From Chitinilyticum litopenaei DSM 21440 (lineage in GTDB: Bacteria > Pseudomonadota > Gammaproteobacteria > Burkholderiales > Chitinibacteraceae): a DNA stretch of 64,000 bases. A program made the translations under genes and the position numbers. Positions within the stretch are counted from its first letter, which is position 1. Each line of letters opens with the position of its first letter. The notes under the pieces were generated by a model. That model worked only from the letters and a program-made list of their open reading frames with translations. It was not told the DNA's origin and made no database searches. Below, piece after piece: positions 26,401 through 34,979 of this stretch. The DNA lies in contig NZ_ATZJ01000001.1 of assembly GCF_000428145.1 (NCBI RefSeq), positions 1 to 64,000 on the forward strand. Direction: 5' to 3'.

Positions 26401-26751
26401 ATGGCCTTCGGACTGTTTCTTGCCTTTGACCCTCCCTTCATCACCCCCGGCCCGCGCGCGGACAGCCAGTTGCTGGCGGCGCTGGCCATGCTCGAAGACA
26501 TCTGCAGCGAATGGGGCGTGCGCCCGCTGAGCAGCTATCTGGACCAGGGTGGCCGCCCGGAGGGCCAGCCGCGCAGCGACTGGCATGCCATCGAGACTGG
26601 CCTGCAGACCATGGCCACGCTCGCCCACCATCCGGTGTGTGCGGAGGGCGAGCTGCAGGCCGAGTTGCTGGTCTGGCTCAGGCAACTGGAATACGCCCGG
26701 GAACAGGGCATCGCCGCCTTCCGCATCGAGGCAGGGCACGGCCCGGACTGA
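26401..26751 (+). CDS. Hypothetical protein
   Basis: The 116-aa frame from ATG 26401 begins MAFGLFLAFDPPFITPGPRA. An upstream ATG at 26344 would add 19 residues; neither has a clear ribosome site. The protein looks soluble and helical, with a Trp/Leu pattern (LQAELLVWLRQLEYAREQG). No known motif is seen. It lies 69 bp before an MCP gene and may be transcribed with it. Confidence 0.6.
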   Translation: MAFGLFLAFDPPFITPGPRADSQLLAALAMLEDICSEWGVRPLSSYLDQGGRPEGQPRSDWHAIETGLQTMATLAHHPVCAEGELQAELLVWLRQLEYAREQGIAAFRIEAGHGPD

Positions 26752-26820
26752 ACGGCGCGACTTGGGCCAGCAGGCCGATGTCGATTACAGTAAAAGCCAT
26801 GACCACCACGGAGCATGGCC

Positions 26821-28473
26821 ATGCCCAGCCTGCGTTCGCTCTCGCTGCAAGCCAAACTGCAGCTTGCCTTTCTGCTGGTTTCGCTGCTGACGGTCAGCGT
26901 CTTCACCGCACAGGCCCTCTTCACCGCCCGCGCCCAGGCGCTGGCCACCATCGATGCACGACTCGAGAGCGCCGCGCGCAGCTTCGTGCTGCTGCTGGGA
27001 ACGACCTATCACGACAGCCTGCCGCCACGCGAACAGGCCGACCTGGCGCAGAAACGCGCCGAAGCCATCCGGCTGACGCGCGCCACCGAGTTTCTGGATG
27101 TCGCCTACCTGTACAGCTATGTCGTGCGTGACGGCAAGGTGTTCTACACGCAGGCTTCGCTGTCACCCGAGCAGGAAAGGGCTGGCGATGTCGAGTTTTA
27201 CCTGAAGCCCAGCGACACGCCGGAAAACGACCCGAATGTCCTGAAGGCCGTGCAGGCCGGGCAGGCGGTCTTTTCCGAAACCGAGAACGAACAGTACGGC
27301 CACCTGCGCTCCATCATCCTGCCGCTCAGGAACAGCCGGGGTGAATACTATGTGAGCTGTGCGGATGTGAATGCCGATCTGGTGGCCCGCGAGGTACGCC
27401 ATGCCATGCTGATGGCGCTGCCGACCGGCGTGCTGCTCCTGCTGGTGTCGGTCGGCGTCTCGCTGCTGCTCGGCCGCCTGATCGCCAGGCCGCTGCAGCG
27501 TCTGCGCGACATGATGCAGGCGCTGACCACCGGCAGCGGCGATCTGACCGTGCGCCTGGACGTCGCGTCACGCGACGAGATCGGCGACATCGCCGGCCAT
27601 TTCAACACCTTCATGGCCCAGCTGCGGGCGATGTTCCTGCGCGTGCGCGACGACATCGTCAAGCTCACGAGCGGCGTGCGGCAACTGGGCGAAATGACCG
27701 AGCAGCTGGCAACCGACGCGCGCCAGCAGGCCGGCACCGCAGCGCGCACGGCGGCAACCATCCAGCAGCTGACCGCCAGCATCGGCCTGATCGCCGACAA
27801 CACGCAGGAAGCCGGCCAGAATGCCGCAGCCACCAGTCGCCTCTCCGAAAGCAGCGCCACCGTGGTCAGCGCGGTGGCACGCGAGGTGAAGCAGGCGGCC
27901 GGTTCGGTCACCGGACTGTCGGACGTGCTACAGCAGCTGGACGAAAGTTCGCAGCAGATCAGTTCGATTGCCCGCGTGATCAAGGATATTGCCGAGCAGA
28001 CCAATCTGCTGGCGCTGAACGCCGCCATCGAGGCGGCGCGCGCGGGCGAACAGGGCCGCGGCTTTGCCGTGGTTGCCGACGAGGTGCGCAAGCTCGCCGA
28101 ACGCACCGGCGCGGCGACGGTGGAAATCGCCGGCATGACCGGCGGCATGCGCACGCTGTCGGCAAACGCCCTGGCACACATGGCGGACACCCACCAGTCA
28201 GTAACGCAAAGCGTTGCACAGGCCGAAGAGGCCGCCGCGCAGATTCTCGCGATGGGCGAGCAGATCGGCGCAGTGGTGCAGCGCGTGCGCGATATTGCCC
28301 ATGCCACCGGTGAACAGTCCGCCGCCACCGGCGAGATCGCCCATGCGGCCGAGAGCATCAGCGCGATGGCGCAGGATGGCGACCGTTCGGTGCAAACGGC
28401 AAGGCAGGTGGCCGACGAGCTGGGCCAGCTGGCCGCCAGCCTGCAGGACATGGTCGGCCGCTTCCGGCTGTGA
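26821..28473 (+). CDS. Methyl-accepting chemotaxis protein with periplasmic Cache-like sensor
   Basis: This receptor is about 550 aa, with TM1 near 13-35, a periplasmic domain of about 155 residues and TM2 near 195-215. The sensor region (FLDVAYLYSYVVRDGKVFYT, FSETENEQYGHLRSIILPL) reads as a single Cache/PAS-like fold. HAMP follows, then a signalling domain with AEQTNLLALNAAIEAARAGE near residue 392. The ATG at 26821 is 7 bases after GGAG; 26815 is an alternative. No CheR pentapeptide is present at the end (VGRFRL). Confidence 0.92.
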   Translation: MPSLRSLSLQAKLQLAFLLVSLLTVSVFTAQALFTARAQALATIDARLESAARSFVLLLGTTYHDSLPPREQADLAQKRAEAIRLTRATEFLDVAYLYSYVVRDGKVFYTQASLSPEQERAGDVEFYLKPSDTPENDPNVLKAVQAGQAVFSETENEQYGHLRSIILPLRNSRGEYYVSCADVNADLVAREVRHAMLMALPTGVLLLLVSVGVSLLLGRLIARPLQRLRDMMQALTTGSGDLTVRLDVASRDEIGDIAGHFNTFMAQLRAMFLRVRDDIVKLTSGVRQLGEMTEQLATDARQQAGTAARTAATIQQLTASIGLIADNTQEAGQNAAATSRLSESSATVVSAVAREVKQAAGSVTGLSDVLQQLDESSQQISSIARVIKDIAEQTNLLALNAAIEAARAGEQGRGFAVVADEVRKLAERTGAATVEIAGMTGGMRTLSANALAHMADTHQSVTQSVAQAEEAAAQILAMGEQIGAVVQRVRDIAHATGEQSAATGEIAHAAESISAMAQDGDRSVQTARQVADELGQLAASLQDMVGRFRL

Positions 28474-28581
28474 ACATACACCCAACCCCATGACCTGCCA
28501 GGCCATGCATTCATTGGGTCCCAAGGCCATGCCCCTGCGCAATTTCGGCAGAGGGGTGGCACTCCACCGCCAGTCCGACCC

Positions 28582-29850
28582 TCAGCCGGCCACCAGCTGC
28601 GCGCTGGTTTCTTCCAGGCGGTTGACCAGCATGCGCAGGAAACGGTGTTCGAAGCGGTATTGCAGCGCCGGCGGCGCGGTTTCCACCGAACGGCGGCGGA
28701 TCTTGACCACCAGTGAGGGCTGCGTGGTGACCACGGTGGCGCGGCGCAGCGGTTTTTCCGGCGTGATGTAGGCCATCTCGCCCATGCACTCGCCGGGCTG
28801 CAGCCGCGCCAGTTCGGTCTGCCCGCTGTAGACCGCCGCTTCGCCGTCGAGCAGCACCGAGAACGAGCTGCCCGGGCGCCCCTCCTTCATCAGCGCGCGG
28901 CCGGCGTCGATGCGGTGCCAGGTCGCCAGGCGCAGCACCTGCCAGATTTCCGGATCGGTGAATTCGCTGAAAAAGGGATTGCGGCGCAGGGCGAGGAATT
29001 TCTCGCGGTCGGAAAGCTCCTGCTTGGGCGGGCTGACGGTCTGGTCAATCGCCGAGAGGTGATCGGCAAAGGCCTGCCAGGACGGAAAGCGCGCATCCGG
29101 ATCCTTCTGCAGCGCGATTTCCAGCAGCACCTCCAGTGCCAGCGGCAGATCGGGGCGGCGGCTGCGCAAGGGCGCGTGCACGGCGTGACTGATCTGGTAG
29201 AGCGTGCCCATGACGTTGTCGGCCTGGAAGGGCCGTGTACCGGTCAGCAGCTCGTAGAGCACGACGCCCAGCGAGAACATGTCGGCGCGGCTGTCGACCG
29301 CGTCACCGGCAAGCATTTCCGGCGCCATGTAATAGGGCGTGCCGACCAGGCCGGTCAGCGCGGTGTGTTCAGCACCGGCAATGTCGCTGGCGCCGAAATC
29401 GGTGATCTTGATGTCGCCGTTCTTGCCCAGCAGCAGATTGTCGGGCTTGAGGTCGCGGTGCACGAGGCCGTGCTGCTCGGCGTAGCGCATCGCCAGACAG
29501 CACTGGAAGCCGATCTGCAGCACGCGCTCCAGCGGCAGCAGGCTGCCGGCGCGACAATGTGCCGACAGCGGCTGGCCGGCGATGTATTCCATCACCACAT
29601 AGGCCTGCGTCTCGTTCTGCACCGCGTCGAGCGTGCTGACAATATTGGGATGGTGCAGCTCGCGCACCAGCCGCGCCTCGTTGAGGAACATGTGCCGCAC
29701 GCGGCGCGCGGTTTCGGCGTCGCTGAGCAGGTCGGCGCGAAACACCTTTACCGCCACCTCGGTGCGCAGGAAGGGATCCCAGGCCAGATAGACATCGGCG
29801 GTGGCGCCGCCGCCCAGTCGCTGGCGTATCTGGTATTTGCCGATCTGCAT
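28582..29850 (-). CDS. Ser/Thr protein kinase with C-terminal cyclic-nucleotide-binding-like domain
   Basis: This roughly 422-aa Hanks-type kinase has a P-loop (RLGGGATADVY), VAIK-like VAVKVF, the catalytic loop HRDLKPDN, ITDFGAS, and MAPEM with SLGVVLYELLTG. All catalytic residues are present. The C-terminal 125 residues (FFSEFTDPEIWQVLRLATWHRID, then SFSVLLDGEAAVY and LQPGECMGEMAY) match a cNMP-binding beta-roll. There is no membrane segment, so it is cytosolic. The ATG at 29850 follows GGGACAGG; a GTG at 29862 is an alternative. It is a single gene, and no phosphatase gene is adjacent. Confidence 0.9.
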   Translation of the reverse strand: MQIGKYQIRQRLGGGATADVYLAWDPFLRTEVAVKVFRADLLSDAETARRVRHMFLNEARLVRELHHPNIVSTLDAVQNETQAYVVMEYIAGQPLSAHCRAGSLLPLERVLQIGFQCCLAMRYAEQHGLVHRDLKPDNLLLGKNGDIKITDFGASDIAGAEHTALTGLVGTPYYMAPEMLAGDAVDSRADMFSLGVVLYELLTGTRPFQADNVMGTLYQISHAVHAPLRSRRPDLPLALEVLLEIALQKDPDARFPSWQAFADHLSAIDQTVSPPKQELSDREKFLALRRNPFFSEFTDPEIWQVLRLATWHRIDAGRALMKEGRPGSSFSVLLDGEAAVYSGQTELARLQPGECMGEMAYITPEKPLRRATVVTTQPSLVVKIRRRSVETAPPALQYRFEHRFLRMLVNRLEETSAQLVAG

Positions 29851-29957
29851 GGCCTGTCCCACCCCGTGCTGTCATGAGGCGTCCATCATAACAAGGCGAC
29901 GGGGCAGGACTGAACGGCTATCGTTATGAGCCAGCTCACACCAGCTTACAAATCAAC

Positions 29958-30006
29958 AGGTATATGCAAGAAACCCATTCATATAAAAGGCTTCAGGCAT
30001 ATACAT
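29958..30006. repeat. 49-bp palindromic repeat, copy D
   Basis: Arms AGGTATATGC and GCATATACAT enclose CATTCATATAAAAGGCTTCA. It lies just beyond the end of the dioxygenase gene and upstream of the kinase gene. The outer arm differs from copy C at positions 9-10 on both sides and still pairs. Confidence 0.85.
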
Positions 30007-30015
30007 AAGCATGTA

Positions 30016-30804
30016 TCAAGTGTCTTGCGCAGCAGCAAACGCCAGTGCGTGCATGCCCAGCACGCCAAACGTCACGCTGTCATGCCAGACCTCGACGCCG
30101 GCCTGCACGCCCGCCGCGCCGCGCGCCACCAGCAGTGGCAGAAAGTGTTCGATGGACGGGTGCGCGCGCCGCGCATGCGGCGCCTGCTGCAGCCAGTCGG
30201 CAAGCCGCCCCGGCAGCGGCTCGGCGCTGGCGGCGATCACCCAGTCGTTGAATTCGCGCACATAGCCTTCGGCCGGGTCGGCCATGCCGTGGCTGAACAC
30301 CTCGCGCAGATTGTGCGTGCTGCTGCCGGACGCCAGCAACAGCACATCGTCGGGCAGCACGCGCCCCAGCGCGGCGCCCAGCGCCAGATGTCCGGCACTG
30401 TCGAGCCCGGCGGACAGCGCCAGCGTCACCACCGGCACATCGGCCGCGGGCCAGGCCAGCTTCAGCGGCACCCAGGCGCCATGATCGAGCCGCCCGTCCT
30501 CTTCCAGCTGCGCCGCAAACCCCTGCTCGCGCAAGCCCCGGGCCAGCGCGGCCGCCAGCGCCGGGTCACCGGGCGGCCGGTAGTGTTCGCGGTACAGCGC
30601 GTCGGGAAAGCCGCCGAAATCATGCCACTCCTGCCAGCTGGCGCTGGCGCCCAGCGTCACCGGGTCGCGGACATGGTGCGCGGACACGACGACGATGGCG
30701 CGCGGGCGCGGCAGGCGCTGCGGCAGGGCCTGCAGAAACGCCCGCGCCGGGACATCGTCGTGCAAGAGCGTGGGGGCGCCATGACTGACAAAGAGCGCTT
30801 TCAT
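30016..30804 (-). CDS. Extradiol ring-cleavage dioxygenase (DODA/YgiD type)
   Basis: This 262-aa class III extradiol dioxygenase relative begins MKALFVSHGAPTLL. The metal-ligand histidines are visible in VSHGAP, VVVSAHHV, LDHGAWVPL and SSTHNLRE. The family (LigB superfamily, 4,5-DOPA dioxygenase) opens catechol rings using Zn or Fe. The physiological substrate is unknown. The ATG at 30804 has an AAGGAG site, ruling out the longer frame to 30840. Confidence 0.9.
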   Translation of the reverse strand: MKALFVSHGAPTLLHDDVPARAFLQALPQRLPRPRAIVVVSAHHVRDPVTLGASASWQEWHDFGGFPDALYREHYRPPGDPALAAALARGLREQGFAAQLEEDGRLDHGAWVPLKLAWPAADVPVVTLALSAGLDSAGHLALGAALGRVLPDDVLLLASGSSTHNLREVFSHGMADPAEGYVREFNDWVIAASAEPLPGRLADWLQQAPHARRAHPSIEHFLPLLVARGAAGVQAGVEVWHDSVTFGVLGMHALAFAAAQDT

Positions 30805-30910
30805 GCCAACTCCTTCGATTTTTTGCAATTGATGAAGCAATGCTAATCAATATCCAGGCGCTGCTGGTTGCAAAAGACGCAGGAAACAATTCAGTTATTT
30901 CGAACAAACC

Positions 30911-31383
30911 AGGCGCTGTTGAGGTTTGATTATTTTTTCCTGATTATGTCTTTCATTCAGGAAGCAAGGTTTTCAGCGCCTGCGGCGCGGTATTTCCATG
31001 CCGGGGGTGCCCGGCGGCACGTCGGGGGGCTTGTCTTGCCAAGCCCCCCGACACCCCCAAGGCGCGCCCGGTCAGCCGCCCCGCTGCGCGGGGTACCTTG
31101 CGATGCTCGTTTTTCCGGGGCCCCGGGACAACTCGGGCTGCGCCCTCAAACACGTCCCGCGCCTGATCCCGGAAAACCTGCGCTTCTCAGCGGCTTTCAG
31201 GGCAAAGCGTACTAATCAACGCCTTTGTTGCTCAGGCTTCCTGAAGCAGAGACATAATCAGGTTTTTTTTTGCCGGGATGCTTTGTCGCCAATGTTCGTC
31301 AATCCTCGTATTGACTTGCGCTTGGCTTCGCGCAGGCTACGTTGGCGGGCTGCGTAAAAACCAGTCAAACCGCAACAGAGCCT
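30911..31383. mobile_element. Third member of the 267-bp element family, interrupted
   Basis: Ends AGGCGCTGTTGAGGTTTGAT and (reverse) AGGCTCTGTTGCGGTTTGAC match the terminal repeats of the 267-bp elements at 49388 and 50854. The right part (about 31263-31383) is homologous to the first half-unit of the 49388 element when reversed (GCGCGAA, CCAAGCGCAAG, GACAAAGCATCC). The other half is missing and replaced by the element at 30939-31262. Confidence 0.8.
30939..31262. mobile_element. Inverted-repeat element with CCTGATTATGTC ends, nested
   Basis: This 324-bp unit has 27-bp terminal inverted repeats starting CCTGATTATGTCT and ending TCAGGAAGC on each arm, with about five mismatches. It encodes no protein. 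Inside are several strong hairpins, such as TCGGGGGGCTT/AAGCCCCCCGA and TTTTCCGGG/CCCGGAAAA with GGGAC/GTCCC within. The same ends occur at 46078-46218. Confidence 0.8.
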
Positions 31384-31443
31384 AGACTGGCAGCGCCCGG
31401 CCGGCCCGCCCATAATGGGATGGTTGCCAAACGGGAGCCGCGC

Positions 31444-32517
31444 ATGATCAAGGTAATGGTGGTCGACGATTCGGCCGTGGTCCGGCAGGTGGTGAGCGAA
31501 TGCCTGCGCCCGGCCAGTGACCTGCGCGTGATCGGCAGCGCTCCCGATCCCATCCAGGCGCGCGAGCTGATGAACCGCAACTGGCCCGATGTCGTCATTC
31601 TCGATATCGACATGCCGCGCATGGACGGCATCACCTTTCTCAAGCAGCTGATGGCCGAGCGGCCGACCGCCGTCATCATTCTGTCCTCGCTGACCCAGCA
31701 GGGCTCGCTGAAAGCCATCGAGGCACTGCGCGCCGGCGCGGTGCATGTGCTGGCGAAAAGCACGCTGGGCGACCCGCAGCGCCAGTTGGCCCAGGACGTG
31801 AGCAACCTCGCCAGCCTGGTGCGCGAGGCGGCCAAGGCCAGACTGAAGCCCATCCGCGCCGCCAGCAGCCCGGTCGCGCCACTGGACCGGCCGGTGCTCG
31901 CCGCCGATGTCATCCTGCCGCCGCCCACCGCCAACGCCCGTGTCGCCGCCAGCGAGCGCATCGTGCTGATCGGCGCGTCGACCGGCGGCACGCAGGCGCT
32001 GGAAGCCATCCTGACGCGGCTCACCGCCCGTTGCCCGGCCATCGCCATCGTCCAGCACATGCCGGAAAACCTCACCGCGTCGCTGGCGCGCCGGCTGGAT
32101 CAGCTCTGCCAGATCAGCGTCAAGGAAGCCGCGCACGGCGACCGCCTGCGCGCCGGGCAGGCGCTGATCTCACCCGGTGGCAAGCACCTGATCATCAAGC
32201 GTCAGGGCAATGCCTATCTGGCCGATGTGGTCAGCGGGCCGGCGGTCAGCCGGCACTGCCCGTCGGTGGACGTGCTGTTCCGCTCGGGCGCGCGCAGCGC
32301 CGGGCGCAACGCCACCGGCCTGCTGCTGACCGGCATCGGCGACGATGGCGCCAAGGGGCTGAAGGAAATGCGCGAGGCCGGCGCGCATACGGTCGCGCAG
32401 GATGCCGCCAGCTGCGTGGTGTTCGGCATGCCCAAGGAAGCGATCCGCATCGACGCCGCCGTGGAAATCCTGCCGCTGGATGCCATGGCCCGCGTGATCG
32501 AAGCGCAGTTGCGCTGA
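31444..32517 (+). CDS. cheB: Second CheB-type methylesterase, orphan
   Basis: This 357-aa receiver-methylesterase is closely similar to the CheB at 7671. The receiver has D54 in ILDIDMPRMDG. The esterase keeps GASTGG (Ser), IVQHMP (His) and GIGDDGA (Asp). It begins MIKVMVVDDS at 31444. No other che gene lies nearby; the upstream side is a nest of repeat elements and the downstream side converges on pta. It could serve the same receptors under other conditions or a second CheA elsewhere. Confidence 0.93.
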   Translation: MIKVMVVDDSAVVRQVVSECLRPASDLRVIGSAPDPIQARELMNRNWPDVVILDIDMPRMDGITFLKQLMAERPTAVIILSSLTQQGSLKAIEALRAGAVHVLAKSTLGDPQRQLAQDVSNLASLVREAAKARLKPIRAASSPVAPLDRPVLAADVILPPPTANARVAASERIVLIGASTGGTQALEAILTRLTARCPAIAIVQHMPENLTASLARRLDQLCQISVKEAAHGDRLRAGQALISPGGKHLIIKRQGNAYLADVVSGPAVSRHCPSVDVLFRSGARSAGRNATGLLLTGIGDDGAKGLKEMREAGAHTVAQDAASCVVFGMPKEAIRIDAAVEILPLDAMARVIEAQLR

Positions 32518-32607
32518 GGGGTGAGCAGGCCATCCACACGCATCATTCTGGCGACAACTCTGCTTCGCCGGAACAGCAACACCCAGGGCCCGCCTTTATA
32601 CCCACAC

Positions 32608-32656
32608 CCCCATAAGGCTACAGCCAAATCTCGAAAATGGCTGCAACCCAATACCT
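32608..32656. repeat. Diverged copy of the 49-bp repeat, copy E
   Basis: The right end ATACCT and the inner arms GGCTACAGCCA/TGGCTGCAACC are present with family spacing. The left end has decayed to CCCCAT. It sits between the convergent cheB and pta genes. Confidence 0.55.
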
Positions 32657-32659
32657 CAA

Positions 32660-34717
32660 TCAAGCCCGCATTGCATCGGCCTGGATGGCGGTCAGTGCGA
32701 TGGTGAAGACGATGTCGTCGACCAGCGCGCCGCGCGACAGATCGTTCACCGGCTTGCGCAGGCCCTGCAGCATGGGGCCAACGCTGACCACGTTGGCGCT
32801 GCGCTGCACCGCCTTGTAGGTGGTGTTGCCGGTGTTCAGATCCGGGAAGACAAACACGGTGGCCTGGCCGGCGACCGGACTGTTCGGCGCCTTCTGCGCG
32901 GCGACGTCCTTCACCGACGCGGCGTCGTACTGCAGCGGGCCGTCGATCAGCAGGTCGGGGCGGCGGCTTTTCGCCAGCGTGGTGGCCTCGCGCACCTTTT
33001 CCACCTCGGCCCCGGCGCCCGACTGGCCGGTGGAATAACTGATCATCGCTACCTTGGGCTCGACACCGAAGGCGCGCGCGCTGTCGGCGCTTTGCAGCGC
33101 GATGTCGGCCAGTTCGGTCGCCGACGGGCTGGGATTGATGGCGCAATCGCCATACACCAGCACCTGGTCGGGCATCAGCATGAAAAACACCGAGGACACG
33201 ATCGACTGGCCGGGGGCGGTCTTGATGAGCTGCAGCGCCGGGCGCACGGTATTGGCCGTGGTATGCACGGCGCCGGAAACCAGGCCGTCGACGCGGTCGG
33301 TCGCCAGCATCATCGTGCCCAGCACCACCGTGTCGGAGAGCTGGTCACGCGCCTGCCCGGCAGTCAGGCCCTTGCTCTTGCGCAGTTCGACCATGGGGGC
33401 GACATAGTCCTCGCGGATGGCGTCCGGGTCGAGGATTTCCAGCGCCGGCGGCAGGGTGACACCCTGCGCGGCGGCCACCGCCTCGATGGCCTCGCGCTTG
33501 CCCAGCAGCACGCACTGGGCGATGCCCTTTTCCTGGCAGATGACGGCGGCACGCACGGTGCGCGGCTCGTCGCCTTCCGGCAGCACGATGCGCTTTTTCG
33601 CCGCGCGGGCCTTCTGGATCAACTGGTAGCGGAAGGCCGGCGGTGACAGGTGGGTGGTGGCCGGCATGCGCACGCTGGCGTTCAGCGCTTCCACGCTGAG
33701 CTGCTCGGCGATGGTGTCGATCACCGAGTTCATGCGCTCGTGGTCATCCGCCGGCACGGCGGACGGCAGGCGGCTGACATTGAGCGCGGTGTGAAAGCTG
33801 TCGGTATCGACGCGCAGCACCGGCAAGCCGGTCTCGAAGGCCTTGCGCGTGAGGTTGAACACGCGCTTGTCGGCCACGCTGTCATGCGTGAGCAAGAGGC
33901 CGGCAAGCTGCACGCCATTGCTGGCTGCCAGCGCGGTGGCCAGCATGATGTCATCGCGATCACCCGAGCTGATGATCAGCGCGCCGGGCTGCAGGCGCTC
34001 GATGACTTCGGCAACCGAGCGGCCGGCGACCACCGTTTCGCGCATGCGCCGGCGCGAGATTTCGCCCTTGTTGATGATTTCGGCGTCCAGATGGCGCGCG
34101 ACATCGAGCGTGCGCGGCGCCAGCAGTTCGGGCTTGAAGCGCACCACACCCCAGACCGGAATGTCCAGCTCGCTGCGCGCCTTTTCCTCGTCGAATTCGG
34201 CACAGGCCTTGTTGAAAATCACCCCGGCGATCGTGCAGCCTTCCTGGCGCAACTCGCTGGCCGCCACCTTGACTTCATTGATCGAGCCGGACAGTTCGGA
34301 GCTGGCCACCAGGATCATGTCGGCATGCAGCGAACGCGCAATGTCGGCATTGAGCCGCGCGGTAAACGGGTGGCTGGCATCCAGGTGCAGGCCTTCGACC
34401 ACCAGCACGTCCACGCGCAGGCCGCTCTCATCGGTACCCGCCTGCATGCACAGGCTGACGATATCTTCGAGCAGTTCGTCATTCTGATCGGCCGTCACGC
34501 GCGTCATGACTTCCTTGGTGGTCAGCGCGGCGGGGCTGTCAATCTGGCAAATGCGCTTGGCAAACAGCTGGGAGCGGTCATTGTCGGTGTAATCCTGGGC
34601 AACCGGCTTCACGAAGCCGACGCGCAGACCCTGGCGTTGCAGCGCGCGCACGACACCAAGGGAGACCGAAGTGAGGCCGACTTCCTGCCGGGTGGGGGTA
34701 ATCAAGAGCATTTGCAT
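32660..34717 (-). CDS. pta: Phosphate acetyltransferase, long form
   Basis: Pta interconverts acetyl-CoA and acetyl phosphate. The 685-aa product has an N-terminal P-loop-like/DRTGG regulatory part (MLLITPTRQEVGLTSVSLG, GFVKPVAQD) and a C-terminal catalytic domain (RIVLPEGDEPRT, MMLATDRVDGLVSGAVHTT, SYSTGQSG, FPDLNTGNTTYKAVQR). Length matches the long proteobacterial Pta. The start at 34717 has an AGGA site; the Met two codons later is possible. No ackA is adjacent. Acetyl phosphate made here can in principle phosphorylate the many receiver domains in the window. Confidence 0.95.
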   Translation of the reverse strand: MQMLLITPTRQEVGLTSVSLGVVRALQRQGLRVGFVKPVAQDYTDNDRSQLFAKRICQIDSPAALTTKEVMTRVTADQNDELLEDIVSLCMQAGTDESGLRVDVLVVEGLHLDASHPFTARLNADIARSLHADMILVASSELSGSINEVKVAASELRQEGCTIAGVIFNKACAEFDEEKARSELDIPVWGVVRFKPELLAPRTLDVARHLDAEIINKGEISRRRMRETVVAGRSVAEVIERLQPGALIISSGDRDDIMLATALAASNGVQLAGLLLTHDSVADKRVFNLTRKAFETGLPVLRVDTDSFHTALNVSRLPSAVPADDHERMNSVIDTIAEQLSVEALNASVRMPATTHLSPPAFRYQLIQKARAAKKRIVLPEGDEPRTVRAAVICQEKGIAQCVLLGKREAIEAVAAAQGVTLPPALEILDPDAIREDYVAPMVELRKSKGLTAGQARDQLSDTVVLGTMMLATDRVDGLVSGAVHTTANTVRPALQLIKTAPGQSIVSSVFFMLMPDQVLVYGDCAINPSPSATELADIALQSADSARAFGVEPKVAMISYSTGQSGAGAEVEKVREATTLAKSRRPDLLIDGPLQYDAASVKDVAAQKAPNSPVAGQATVFVFPDLNTGNTTYKAVQRSANVVSVGPMLQGLRKPVNDLSRGALVDDIVFTIALTAIQADAMRA

Positions 34718-34979
34718 GGCGGTTTATCCTGGGCAGCCTCGTGAGCCGCACGATAACAATGATGGGGCGATGATAGTCCTCTAGCCCGCTGCGGACGAAG
34801 ACCCATTCACACTACGTAACAATATTTCCTTGATTTTTACCGTGTATTGTTCCAGCGCAGACTTGCTGCAGAAAAAAACGCCCCGGGCCGGCCGCCGCGT
34901 GCGGGCTCGGCCAGGACGTTCTATATTGACCAGCAAACTGTCCGGATACGCAGCAGCAGGCAGCCACAAGGGAAGGTCG

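Noticed and set aside
26815..26820. ATG at 26815 as MCP start
   Set aside because: GGAG directly abuts it. The ATG at 26821 has a normal 7-base spacing and was preferred, though the difference is only two residues.
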